A stretch of 54,836 bases of DNA from Clostridia bacterium (GTDB lineage Bacteria > Bacillota > Clostridia > Oscillospirales > Acutalibacteraceae), in contig JAFQQN010000014.1 of NCBI GenBank assembly GCA_017410605.1, positions 1-54,836 on the forward strand, given 5' to 3'. Below, piece by piece: positions 26,035 through 33,720 of the stretch (within the stretch, counting starts at the first letter, position 1; each line of letters begins with the position of its first letter). A model generated the notes under the pieces. The model ran no database searches, was not told the origin of the DNA, and saw nothing but the letters and a program-made list of their open reading frames with translations. Made by a program: the position numbers and the translations under genes.

Positions 26035-27117
26035 CTATTTTAGTTCTTCATAAAAAACATCTATTATTATATCATAAACCGATTTGGTGTCATAAATATA
26101 TTCCACAAATTCACCCGGCTGTTCGGCTTTTCCCAAAATTTGCTTATATTCTATTCTTTCACCGGCCTTAGAACCAATAAAGGAAGAAGTTAAAAAACTA
26201 ACATCAGCTATATCCAAGTCGGTTACCATATATGGCATAATAGACTTGAACAGTCCTACAGGTGCAGTAATATCCTTCTTTGTTTTTTCAATAGCCTTGG
26301 CGGCAAACTGTTGAATAAACTGCTTTTGTCTCCCCATTCTGGAAAGAGAGGCTGTAATTTCATTGCTTCTATCCATAACAAACTCTAGCGCCATATCACC
26401 TGAAAGGGTGATTTTACTGCTTTTTTTATAAAATCGACCGTTAATCGTCATATCCTCCGGCAGAGTAACCTCAACACCGCCCACCTTTTGGGTAAGAACG
26501 CTAACAGCGTCCATATCTATAGCCACATAAGAGTCAACGGGAATGCCGTAAAACATTCGCGATACCGCCTTGGCTGTATTTTCGCAACTGGTGTGTTTGC
26601 CGTCTCCGTAAGCATAAGACAGGCATATTTGAGCTTTGCGTATACCAATATATTCGCCGCTATTTGAATAATAATCTATTTCTACCATGGAATCTCTGGG
26701 AACTGGTATAATGCAGGTTCTTCCTGTTTTTGTGTCTAAAGTGGCCAAGAACAGAGCATCTGCCTGTCCGTTTTCGCCATGTTTGTTGTTTTGAAACTTA
26801 AATTTATCTATACCTATGCACAGTACCGAGGTAACATCTTTGTTGTAGATATATTTTTTGTCATTATATACTACTGTATTATCTTCCAAAATTTCAACTT
26901 CATTTATAGTTTCGTCAGATTCAAGGGTGACATTTTCGTGCCCCAAAAGGTTTTTTTTGCCCGACTGTACCAGAACCGTTAAAACAATAGCTACAGCCAG
27001 AATAACAGAAGTGATGCCAAGCAACATCCAAAGCCATATTTTCTTTCCAAAAGGCCTTTTCTTTTTTGAAGAAATATCCTCCACATTAGAAGGGGAAGGG
27101 TTATTTTGTTGGTTCAT
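26035..27117 (-). CDS. LCP (LytR-CpsA-Psr) family ligase
   Basis: This 360-aa membrane-anchored protein has one N-terminal helix (residues about 28-50, after KKKRPFGKK) and an extracytoplasmic LCP domain (DALFLATLDTKTGRTCIIPVPRDSM; YGIPVDSYVAIDMDAV; SLSRMGRQKQFI). LCP enzymes transfer anionic or secondary wall polymers from lipid carriers to peptidoglycan. The start overlaps the sortase gene by 17 bp. A link to the CapF/CapG sugar pathway elsewhere in the window is possible but inferred. Confidence 0.9.
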   Translation of the reverse strand: MNQQNNPSPSNVEDISSKKKRPFGKKIWLWMLLGITSVILAVAIVLTVLVQSGKKNLLGHENVTLESDETINEVEILEDNTVVYNDKKYIYNKDVTSVLCIGIDKFKFQNNKHGENGQADALFLATLDTKTGRTCIIPVPRDSMVEIDYYSNSGEYIGIRKAQICLSYAYGDGKHTSCENTAKAVSRMFYGIPVDSYVAIDMDAVSVLTQKVGGVEVTLPEDMTINGRFYKKSSKITLSGDMALEFVMDRSNEITASLSRMGRQKQFIQQFAAKAIEKTKKDITAPVGLFKSIMPYMVTDLDIADVSFLTSSFIGSKAGERIEYKQILGKAEQPGEFVEYIYDTKSVYDIIIDVFYEELK

Positions 27118-27868
27118 CCTTAATAAGCACTCCCTGAACTAAATATCTATAATTCTTTTCATCACCAATGCAGGTACTTAAGGTTAAAAGCTTTGAACCA
27201 AGGTTCAAGTCAACCTCTCTTTTGTTCACCATCATAGAGGTGGGGTTTTTAACATAGTTTAAATAGTCTTCAAAAACGGTATTATCACTATAATCTATGG
27301 TATTAAGCAGGTGTCTACTGTCATATTTATAGGCCGCACATATTTTATAAGTAAGAATATGACCGGGCGTATAAATATAGATGTATTGGTTTTGCTCGAA
27401 AAACTCTTTGTTCCGAAATTTATGCAAATTTTGAAACATTGTACCGTTAAGCATATTATGCCCATAAAGTACAGTATTTCTATCGGTAAAATTTTTGCTA
27501 TTTTTCTTCTCGGAATAAATTGAACCGGCGAATTTATATTTCTTGTTAAGGTCATGATTTAAATAAAAATCGTCATCCTCATAGGTAGCCTGAACAACGG
27601 GATAATCAATCACTGTGCCCGGAATTTTTATATAGGCATAAATATCAGAATTAGTTTGCTGAAGCTCTTCAAAATTTATAGGATTTTCAGGCAACGGCGC
27701 CTCACTTACTGTTGAAGATATATTACTTGAGCTTACAACTTCATTTTTTTCGCCGATATAGCTGTTAAAAACAATAAAAACTATAGTAGCAAAGCATAAA
27801 ACCGAGACCGCTATCAAAAAAGAAAAGACAGCTTTTTTAAAAACTGTTTTCTTGCTTTTTTCTGACAT
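27101..27868 (-). CDS. srtB: Class B sortase
   Basis: The start is set at the ATG at 27868 (GGAGG eight bases before), giving 255 aa; a longer frame to 27901 has no ribosome binding site. One N-terminal membrane anchor (AVFSFLIAVSVLCFATIVFIV) precedes the sortase domain: catalytic His in LYGHNMLNGTMF, Cys in LLTLSTC, Arg in NYRYLVQGV. Class B features (long domain, TLSTC) are clear. It sits between its likely substrate (27935-28426) and the LCP gene. The substrate ends in an SPPTG signal, so it may be an accessory sortase for this one protein. Confidence 0.92.
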   Translation of the reverse strand: MSEKSKKTVFKKAVFSFLIAVSVLCFATIVFIVFNSYIGEKNEVVSSSNISSTVSEAPLPENPINFEELQQTNSDIYAYIKIPGTVIDYPVVQATYEDDDFYLNHDLNKKYKFAGSIYSEKKNSKNFTDRNTVLYGHNMLNGTMFQNLHKFRNKEFFEQNQYIYIYTPGHILTYKICAAYKYDSRHLLNTIDYSDNTVFEDYLNYVKNPTSMMVNKREVDLNLGSKLLTLSTCIGDEKNYRYLVQGVLIKDEPTK

Positions 27869-27889
27869 AATACACCTCCAAAACCAAAA

Positions 27890-27914
27890 CGTGCCGCCCA
27901 CTTAAGGCGGCACG
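27890..27914 (-). terminator. Strong terminator between surface protein and sortase
   Basis: The perfect stem GTGCCGCC / GGCGGCAC is followed on the minus strand by TTTTGGTTTTGG. It lies between the two genes, so sortase transcripts come from read-through or a separate promoter, giving far more substrate than enzyme. Confidence 0.75.
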
Positions 27915-27934
27915 AAAATTAAGTTTAATTTAAA

Positions 27935-28426
27935 TTAAGCCTTAACCTTTTTAACTGCAACTGCACCAGCAAGGGAAAGCATTCCTAAAACGGCAATGGA
28001 AGCTAAAGCATTGTTGCCGGTAGGAGGTGACTGGGTAGAATCATTAGATCCACCAACCTCAGGCTGACCTTCACCCTTGGAACCGTCAACATCATAAGAT
28101 TCTTCAACCTTAATGTTGTTAAGGGGCTTAATAACAAGCTCATCAGAAGTGAGGTTTCCGGAAACGATGATGTAATCTACACCCTCTTTACCGTCGATAA
28201 CCCAACCGGTAAACTTTTCGGTAGAATTTTCAGTACGGTTAAACTTAATAGTACCATCTTCTAATGTGGTGTAGGTGCCGGTTTCGGCTTTACCGCCACT
28301 GTAGGTTGTAACTTCAACCTTGTATGCGGGTTTTGCTTCAGGGCTGTCTGCAGCAAAAGCTGTAAGAGTGCCAAAAGAAGCAACCAAAACTAAAACTGTG
28401 ATCATAAGTGCGATAATTTTTTTCAT
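27935..28426 (-). CDS. Sortase-anchored surface protein with SPPTG signal
   Basis: This 163-aa protein has a signal peptide (MKKIIALMITVLVLVASFGTLTAFA), a short beta-rich mature domain (about 26-125), a Gly/Ser/Asn-rich stalk, then a cell-wall sorting signal: SPPTGN, hydrophobic helix (ALASIAVLGMLSLAG) and basic tail KKVKA. The pentapeptide departs from LPXTG. The neighbouring class B sortase is the natural processing enzyme. Mature domain function is unknown. It has its own consensus promoter and a strong terminator. Confidence 0.85.
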   Translation of the reverse strand: MKKIIALMITVLVLVASFGTLTAFAADSPEAKPAYKVEVTTYSGGKAETGTYTTLEDGTIKFNRTENSTEKFTGWVIDGKEGVDYIIVSGNLTSDELVIKPLNNIKVEESYDVDGSKGEGQPEVGGSNDSTQSPPTGNNALASIAVLGMLSLAGAVAVKKVKA

Positions 28427-28468
28427 TATAAACTCCTCCTAAATAATGAGAATAATTTACCATTAACG

Positions 28469-28497
28469 ATTATAACACAACTTGTTGATTTTGTAAA
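28469..28497 (-). promoter_or_regulatory. Promoter of the surface protein
   Basis: TTTACA and TATAAT are spaced 17 bp apart on the minus strand, about 40 bp before the start codon and its AGGAGG site. Confidence 0.8.
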
Positions 28498-28515
28498 TAG
28501 CTTTTTTAAAAATTT

Positions 28516-29364
28516 TTATTTTTCCGACTTTTCTGGGATAGAATCGCAAAAAAGCTGTTCGGTTGTTTCCTTTTCGGGCATCTCATCCTCAGCAACCTCA
28601 AGACCCAACGCCAGACGTTTTTCAATGTCTTCGCCCTTGTGCTCAGCATAGTATGGGTCTATTATATATTTTTTAATAACGGGAAATGTGTTAGCCTGAA
28701 TAAGACTTGCCTTAAAGCCGGGTAGCACGAAAATTAGTATTGCAGCTGCCAATATAAAGCAAGCCTGATTAATTACTGCCAAAATATAAAGCGCAAAATA
28801 TACAGCGCCTAAAACTATCGCAATTAAAACATTTCTCCACAAATTTATAAAAACAAAATGGTAGCTGTTTTTTATAAGCTGCTTAAAAGAAAAATTAAAG
28901 GTGATAACCAAGGTCCATATATAATATTTCATAAATATCATACATAATCCAAGGAAAAAAGCCAGTGCCAGGCCTAAAATGTTGATGGTTGAAAACTCCT
29001 CACCTATTGCATTCCAAAAAAACCAAAGGTCCAATGCAATAATAGCCGTTGCGAAAACATTAAGTGCCCCAATGCCCAACGCCTGTTTCCAGTTGTTTTT
29101 TACCGCTTCAAAAAAATCGCTGATAACAAAGGAATGTTTTTCTCTTACTGTGCTTCGTGCAATATGCGTAAGTCCAACCTTAGCCAATCCGTTAGTAACA
29201 AGAAATACAGAGCAACCCCAATAAAGCAGTGCTGCCTTGGCATAGTTCCAAAAATTTCTGAAATATACTTCAAAGAAGGCAAAGAAGCCTTTCTTTTTCC
29301 TTTCCTTTTTTTCTACACCGGGGCCCTCTTTAGTGTAATCAAAAAGACCGAAAAAACCTGCCAT
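28516..29364 (-). CDS. DUF624/YesL-like membrane protein
   Basis: This 282-aa protein has five to six membrane helices after a basic N-terminal stretch (KKERKKKGFFAFF). The segment VGLTHIARSTVREKHSFVISDFFEAVKNNWKQ is the hallmark of DUF624 (YesL), often found beside sugar ABC transporters but of unknown role. It starts three bases after the upstream membrane-protein gene, so the two are co-transcribed. No sugar transporter is adjacent here. Confidence 0.85.
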   Translation of the reverse strand: MAGFFGLFDYTKEGPGVEKKERKKKGFFAFFEVYFRNFWNYAKAALLYWGCSVFLVTNGLAKVGLTHIARSTVREKHSFVISDFFEAVKNNWKQALGIGALNVFATAIIALDLWFFWNAIGEEFSTINILGLALAFFLGLCMIFMKYYIWTLVITFNFSFKQLIKNSYHFVFINLWRNVLIAIVLGAVYFALYILAVINQACFILAAAILIFVLPGFKASLIQANTFPVIKKYIIDPYYAEHKGEDIEKRLALGLEVAEDEMPEKETTEQLFCDSIPEKSEK

Positions 29365-29367
29365 AGT

Positions 29368-30147
29368 TTATTTGACCTCCTCAACCTTTTCGTAAATAAT
29401 TTTATCCTTAACAACTATATGCTTACCACCAATAAAGTAAGCAACGGTGGTGAAAAGCGGAATTGGTATTAAAACGATTGCCAGAACAAATATACCATAC
29501 AAAGTAATTTTCATACCACCTTCGGTAACCGGCATAAAAGTATCGTTAAAACCAAACATAAAATAGGTAAGAATTTTATAAATGCCGGGATAAGACCTAA
29601 AAATACCAGCGCTCTGTGTTATTACCAAAGTGACATAAAGCAGAGCATAGGGTATATCGGCAATAAGCCCCACCTTAAGACCCTTTAATTTATCTATTTT
29701 CTTACTACCAAGCTCGGCCATATCTGCATTGGCGTCCCCTGCTTTCCACATTAGCGAATAAATTACACCGTACAAAATAACAAGTACAATAACTTGGGAA
29801 CCCCATTTTGTAACCGAGGAAACTTTGGGGCTTACCGTGGAACGAATAGGGCTTTTATAATATTCTGTTTTTTGAGCATATTCATTATATCGAGGGTCAT
29901 CACAGCCGTTCTCATCCTGACAGGAATCACTGTGATAATGGGTATATATATCTTCAAAATTTTGGCCGTCTTCGCTTTTCATTATTGTGTATCCAAGCTC
30001 TTTTGTCGTCATTCCGCTAACAATTATTGTAAAGGAAGCATATAGCAAAAAAGCAATAAAGCTAACAACAACACTGCGAAACAAGCATTGTAATACAAGC
30101 CTTTTTGTAGAACGGTTATACCCGCTTGTTAAAGCTCTGTTAGACAT
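29368..30147 (-). CDS. Polytopic membrane protein of unknown function
   Basis: This 259-aa protein has an N-terminal helix (VVVSFIAFLLYASFTIIVSG), an external loop of about 75 residues rich in charged residues and two Cys (DSCQDENGCDD), then four further helices. The loop's Cys pair suggests a disulfide or metal site. It lies four bases before the DUF624 gene. I do not recognise the family. Confidence 0.75.
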   Translation of the reverse strand: MSNRALTSGYNRSTKRLVLQCLFRSVVVSFIAFLLYASFTIIVSGMTTKELGYTIMKSEDGQNFEDIYTHYHSDSCQDENGCDDPRYNEYAQKTEYYKSPIRSTVSPKVSSVTKWGSQVIVLVILYGVIYSLMWKAGDANADMAELGSKKIDKLKGLKVGLIADIPYALLYVTLVITQSAGIFRSYPGIYKILTYFMFGFNDTFMPVTEGGMKITLYGIFVLAIVLIPIPLFTTVAYFIGGKHIVVKDKIIYEKVEEVK

Positions 30148-30173
30148 TGTTTTCCTCCAATTTATTAAACCTT

Positions 30174-30716
30174 TTATTCATATCTGGCACGAATTCCACC
30201 GATAAATTTAGGCCTTGTATATGCGGCAAGTAAAAGTGCATTGCCAATATTTTTAACCGAAAGTCTTACAGGAACCGCAACCCTTTTAAGGTGCATACCT
30301 ATAAGGGTTCCCCCAATATCAAGCCCGGCATCTGCCGAAATTTCTTCAACCACTACGGGGTTTTCCATTTTTTTGAAGGCTTCAGTCGCAAAAGAACCAC
30401 CGGCATGTACCTGAGGAACAACGCAAACCTTTTCAATGCCTTTTGCCGCCTTTTCCTCAATTACAATAGCCCTGTTAAGGTGTTCACAGCACTGAGCCGC
30501 CAAATTTATTTTTTGCTTTGAGAGTAGTTCATAGGCAGTGTCGAAAATAGCCTCAGCCACCTGAGGACTACCGTTTTTACCGATAATTCCGCCAATAACC
30601 TCACTGGTAGAGCAACCGATGATAACAGTACTTCCCTCTTTAAGCTTACCTGCCATTATAAGTTCTCTTATAGCAATTTTTGTTTGATTTTTAACATCGT
30701 TTAAAAGCTTTTCCAT
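30174..30716 (-). CDS. ywlG: YwlG/UPF0340 family protein (TIGR01440)
   Basis: This 180-aa cytoplasmic protein matches the YwlG family: IGCSTSEVIGGIIGK near residue 35, AAQCCEHLNRA and DAGLDIGGTLIGMHL. Function is not established. Its start overlaps the luxS stop by one base (TAATG), so it is translated with luxS. Confidence 0.92.
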   Translation of the reverse strand: MEKLLNDVKNQTKIAIRELIMAGKLKEGSTVIIGCSTSEVIGGIIGKNGSPQVAEAIFDTAYELLSKQKINLAAQCCEHLNRAIVIEEKAAKGIEKVCVVPQVHAGGSFATEAFKKMENPVVVEEISADAGLDIGGTLIGMHLKRVAVPVRLSVKNIGNALLLAAYTRPKFIGGIRARYE

Positions 30717-31180
30717 TATTTTTCTCCAGGATATTTAAAATTTATTTCTTTTATAGCTTCAAGTTTTTCTAAATAAGCCTTGGCCTCTGAAACAGCCGCT
30801 TCTAGTTTTAGGGTTTTATAGTTGCCACACTCTATTTCGCTGCAACCAAAAACCTCGCCCTTATGAAGAATAATTTTTTTAAGCACATCTTTAATAACTG
30901 CAAAGGTTTCTAAGTGGTCACTGTTTCTAACAAGCAAATAAAACCCTGTGGCGCACCCCATAGGGCCAAAATAAACCACCCTGTCTTTAATAGCACTGTT
31001 TCTAACATAAGTAGCAAAAAGATGCTCAAAGGTATGCATAATATATTCATCCATAAAATCGCCGCAGTTTGGTTTTCGGGTGCGAAGATCGTAGGTTGTA
31101 ATATCGTCATCAATACGGGAAATATAAACCCCGGGTGTTATGTAACGGTGGTCCACTGTAAAGCTTGTTATTTTTTCCAT
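30716..31180 (-). CDS. luxS: LuxS, S-ribosylhomocysteine lyase
   Basis: This 154-aa enzyme cleaves S-ribosylhomocysteine to homocysteine and DPD, the AI-2 precursor, in the activated methyl cycle. The HTFEHL motif (residues about 49-54) supplies two metal-binding His, GPMGCATGFY the catalytic Cys near 79, and the conserved late Cys lies in GCSEIECGNY. The gene for nucleosidase (Pfs/MTAN) is not in this window. It follows the HD gene by nine bases. Confidence 0.96.
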   Translation of the reverse strand: MEKITSFTVDHRYITPGVYISRIDDDITTYDLRTRKPNCGDFMDEYIMHTFEHLFATYVRNSAIKDRVVYFGPMGCATGFYLLVRNSDHLETFAVIKDVLKKIILHKGEVFGCSEIECGNYKTLKLEAAVSEAKAYLEKLEAIKEINFKYPGEK

Positions 31181-31189
31181 AAAGCACCT

Positions 31190-31849
31190 CTAAATAAGCT
31201 GTTGATTATTAATTTCAAGCTTAAAGCTCATTTCAAGCCGCTCTGCCGCCTTTCGGCAAAGCACCATTCGTTCTAAGAAAATTTCAAAATAATCCATAAC
31301 CGAGCCATATTTTGTATCAATTTCCATAACAAGGCGTATAACTTTGTTCTCCTTTTCTATAACAAGCTTTGAGCTGATTACTGAAAAATTAACCCTGTCA
31401 TGAATATCAAAATTAAACTCATCTGTACCACGGACTCTGCTTCGGCGAACATCAGATTTATCTGCCAAAATAAGAGCGGCGGCAACAGGATTAACCGGTA
31501 TTCCGCTACCCTCATCGTGGTTTCCGATTGCCGTTACCACAGTTGCAATATCTTCAGGAGGCATATTAAGCTTGTCCAAAATACGAAAGGCCATAACCGC
31601 ACCTGACTGAGCATGTTCTAAACGGTTGACAATGTTACCTATATCGTGCATATATCCCGCTATTTTGGCAAGTTCTATTTTTCTTTCGCTAAACCCAAGC
31701 TGTGACAAAATATTTGCGGCAGTTTCAGCCACCTTTGTAACATGAGCGAAGCTATGCTCGGTAAAACCTAATGCATTAAGGGTAAGGTCGGCTTGGGCAA
31801 TATAAATATTAATAGCCGCATTATTTCTTATTTCTTCAAAGCTGAGCAT
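31190..31849 (-). CDS. HD-domain phosphohydrolase
   Basis: This 219-aa protein has the HD metal site: HSFAHVTKVAE near residue 35 and YMHDIGNI near 68, followed by TAIGNHDEGSG and LADKSDV. It is a cytoplasmic, single-domain HD hydrolase of unknown substrate (nucleotide-type substrates are usual for the superfamily). First gene of the HD-luxS-ywlG unit. Confidence 0.85.
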   Translation of the reverse strand: MLSFEEIRNNAAINIYIAQADLTLNALGFTEHSFAHVTKVAETAANILSQLGFSERKIELAKIAGYMHDIGNIVNRLEHAQSGAVMAFRILDKLNMPPEDIATVVTAIGNHDEGSGIPVNPVAAALILADKSDVRRSRVRGTDEFNFDIHDRVNFSVISSKLVIEKENKVIRLVMEIDTKYGSVMDYFEIFLERMVLCRKAAERLEMSFKLEINNQQLI

Positions 31850-31940
31850 ATTTTGTTCTCCATTTACATAAATATTTCCAATATATTATCACATATTTTA
31901 TTTTTGGTTGCAACAGTTTTTAGAATTTTTAACAAAAGGT

Positions 31941-33140
31941 TCAAAAATAAGGCTGGTTGTTTTTCTTATCTCTCTTAAACCGCTCTACAATTTCCTCATA
32001 TCTTTTATATGCAAGATCTACAGCCTGTTCCCAAGAAAAATAAACCTTATCCCCGGCGCATTTACCTAAAGTTTCAAAAAAGCCCTTTGTTCTTGCGGCT
32101 TCAATAATTGCATTAGCGCAGCTTACGGGATTTTCTTCTGCTAAAATGCCCGATACACCGTCTTCAACCCCCTCAGCGGCACAACTGCCCCTTACCAGCA
32201 GTGAAGCACAATCACAAGCGGCCGCCTCTTTAACCACAAGCCCTGAAGTATCATATGTAGACGGGAAAAGCATAAGGTCTGCCGCGCTGAAAAATGTACG
32301 AACGGCCTCGCGGTCATAAACAGCGCCTATAAACAAGGTTTTATCCTTAACTCCTATTTGTTTTGCATAGTGACAAATAGCAGGTCGGTCAACCCCGTCG
32401 CCCAAAAAGAAAGCCTTAAAATTAATACCGGCATCTGAAACTATCTTAAGACTGTCTAAAATAAGCTTAAGATTTTTATACCACATCATTCTTCCTACAA
32501 ACAAAAACACAGGCTGTCCGTCGGCAATTCCAAACATATTTTTAAGTCTTTTTACCTTTTCCGGCTCAACCGAGCCTTTGGTAAAATCGGTGCCGTTTGG
32601 CATAATACGTATATCGCCCTTATAACCGAATTCCCTTAAATTTTGAGCGCCACCCTCAGACACAGACCAAACCTCGTCGGCCGCGTTTATATTGCTTAAA
32701 ACAAATTTTCGGGCAACCTTATTCATTTTTGGGTTGGGAACATATTTATCTAAATCAACATCAAACTTTGTGTGATATGTAAACACCACAGGAAGCCTGT
32801 TTTTCTTTCTGTATGTGTTATTAATCTGTCTTGCCATCACCCCCGAAGAAAAAGGACAGTGCACATGCATAATATCCATATTTCTTCTTTTAAGCTCTTC
32901 TAAAGTTTTTGGGAAAAAAGGGTTGCCAACCCTGTAGGGCATTTTACCCTTGAAATCTATAGAAGAAAATCTGTACACTTCATAAGGATAATTGTCAATT
33001 ATATGAGGATACCTAGGGGTTATTACTATAGGTGTTCCATATTTTTTATTTATGATTTCTGCATAATTAAAAACGGTATTAGCAACACCGTCTATTGTTG
33101 GTGGAAAAGAATCATTAATAAGCCCAACCTTTAGTTTCAA
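31941..33140 (-). CDS. GT4-family glycosyltransferase
   Basis: This 399-aa GT-B fold enzyme has an N-terminal GLINDSFPPTIDGVANTV acceptor half, LFVGRMMWYKNL at the start of the donor half and the EX7E-like region PSTYDTSGLVVKEAAACDC near 300. It resembles diacylglycerol alpha-glycosyltransferases (glycolipid or lipoteichoic acid anchor synthesis), but a capsular or other acceptor is possible. It is divergent from the liv operon and has a consensus promoter. Confidence 0.88.
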   Translation of the reverse strand: MKLKVGLINDSFPPTIDGVANTVFNYAEIINKKYGTPIVITPRYPHIIDNYPYEVYRFSSIDFKGKMPYRVGNPFFPKTLEELKRRNMDIMHVHCPFSSGVMARQINNTYRKKNRLPVVFTYHTKFDVDLDKYVPNPKMNKVARKFVLSNINAADEVWSVSEGGAQNLREFGYKGDIRIMPNGTDFTKGSVEPEKVKRLKNMFGIADGQPVFLFVGRMMWYKNLKLILDSLKIVSDAGINFKAFFLGDGVDRPAICHYAKQIGVKDKTLFIGAVYDREAVRTFFSAADLMLFPSTYDTSGLVVKEAAACDCASLLVRGSCAAEGVEDGVSGILAEENPVSCANAIIEAARTKGFFETLGKCAGDKVYFSWEQAVDLAYKRYEEIVERFKRDKKNNQPYF

Positions 33141-33175
33141 ACGAAAGCCCCCTTAAAGCATTTATTATAAATGTA

Positions 33176-33204
33176 ATTTTAGCATAGGCCATTTGCCTTG
33201 TCAA
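33176..33204 (-). promoter_or_regulatory. Promoter of the glycosyltransferase
   Basis: Perfect TTGACA and TAAAAT are spaced 17 bp apart on the minus strand, about 35 bp before the start codon. Confidence 0.8.
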
Positions 33205-33341
33205 GAACATCAAAGGCCCCAAACCTACATATTATATATAAGCTATATACGAATTTTTTTAGGCATTTTGACAGATTCTTTATCTCGCTAAAGCGCAAAA
33301 CTGTCATTTTCTGAAAAAAAATTATTTTATATAAAAAACAG

Positions 33342-33370
33342 TTGACAAAATTTCTGAGAGGTTTTATAAT
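33342..33370 (+). promoter_or_regulatory. Perfect consensus promoter of the liv operon
   Basis: TTGACA and TATAAT are spaced by exactly 17 bp. The start point near 33377 lies about 340 nt upstream of livK, leaving a long leader that holds a small ORF and two terminators. Confidence 0.9.
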
Positions 33371-33413
33371 TTTAACATATTCTTTATTTAAAGTGTTTAA
33401 GGAGGCGGCAATA

Positions 33414-33623
33414 ATGGTTAATTGTTATTTTATGAATAGTAACAATATGTGCGATGCTTTTTGTGCACCGTCTGCTTTCTTCTGCCCCAATAACACTGTT
33501 AATATTGAAGCAATTCTCAGCACAGCAGTTACTGCCGTGCTGCTTTTTATTTCCCGACTTAGAATAATTATTAGAAACATTATTATAATTAAAAACAAAT
33601 TCAAGGCAAAGCATATCTTATAA
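33414..33623 (+). CDS. Candidate liv leader peptide, Ile-rich tail
   Basis: This 69-codon frame starts at an ATG eight bases after a perfect AAGGAGG, the best ribosome site in the region, 37 bases after the promoter start point. The peptide begins Asn/Cys-rich (MVNCYFMNSNN), becomes Leu/Val-rich, and ends with an isoleucine cluster (LRIIIRNIIIIKNK; seven Ile in eleven residues). A terminator hairpin lies inside the frame (33519-33549) and another just after it (33640-33666). A peptide so rich in the transported amino acids, ahead of a branched-chain amino-acid importer, suggests translation-dependent attenuation. Whether the whole frame is made is unproven; it could also be a small membrane protein. 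Confidence 0.5.
   Translation: MVNCYFMNSNNMCDAFCAPSAFFCPNNTVNIEAILSTAVTAVLLFISRLRIIIRNIIIIKNKFKAKHIL
33519..33549 (+). terminator. Internal leader terminator T1
   Basis: AGCAC-A-GCAG / CTGC-C-GTGCT forms a ten-pair stem with one mismatch, a TTA loop and GCTTTTTATTT after it. It lies inside the leader ORF, so a translating ribosome would open it. Confidence 0.65.
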
Positions 33624-33639
33624 TTATAAAAATTATAAG

Positions 33640-33666
33640 CGGCTTTGCAAAGGCAGAGCCGTTTTT
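33640..33666 (+). terminator. Leader terminator T2 before livK
   Basis: CGGCTTTGC-AAAG-GCAGAGCCG forms a 9-bp stem followed by TTTTT. The upstream segment GCAAAGC (33606-33612) could pair with its left arm and act as an antiterminator. A perfect inverted repeat CTTATAATT/AATTATAAG lies between them. Confidence 0.7.
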
Positions 33667-33720
33667 AATTTAATAAATTATTTGCTTCGGCAAAAAAATA
33701 AAAGAAAGAGGTTGAATGAA

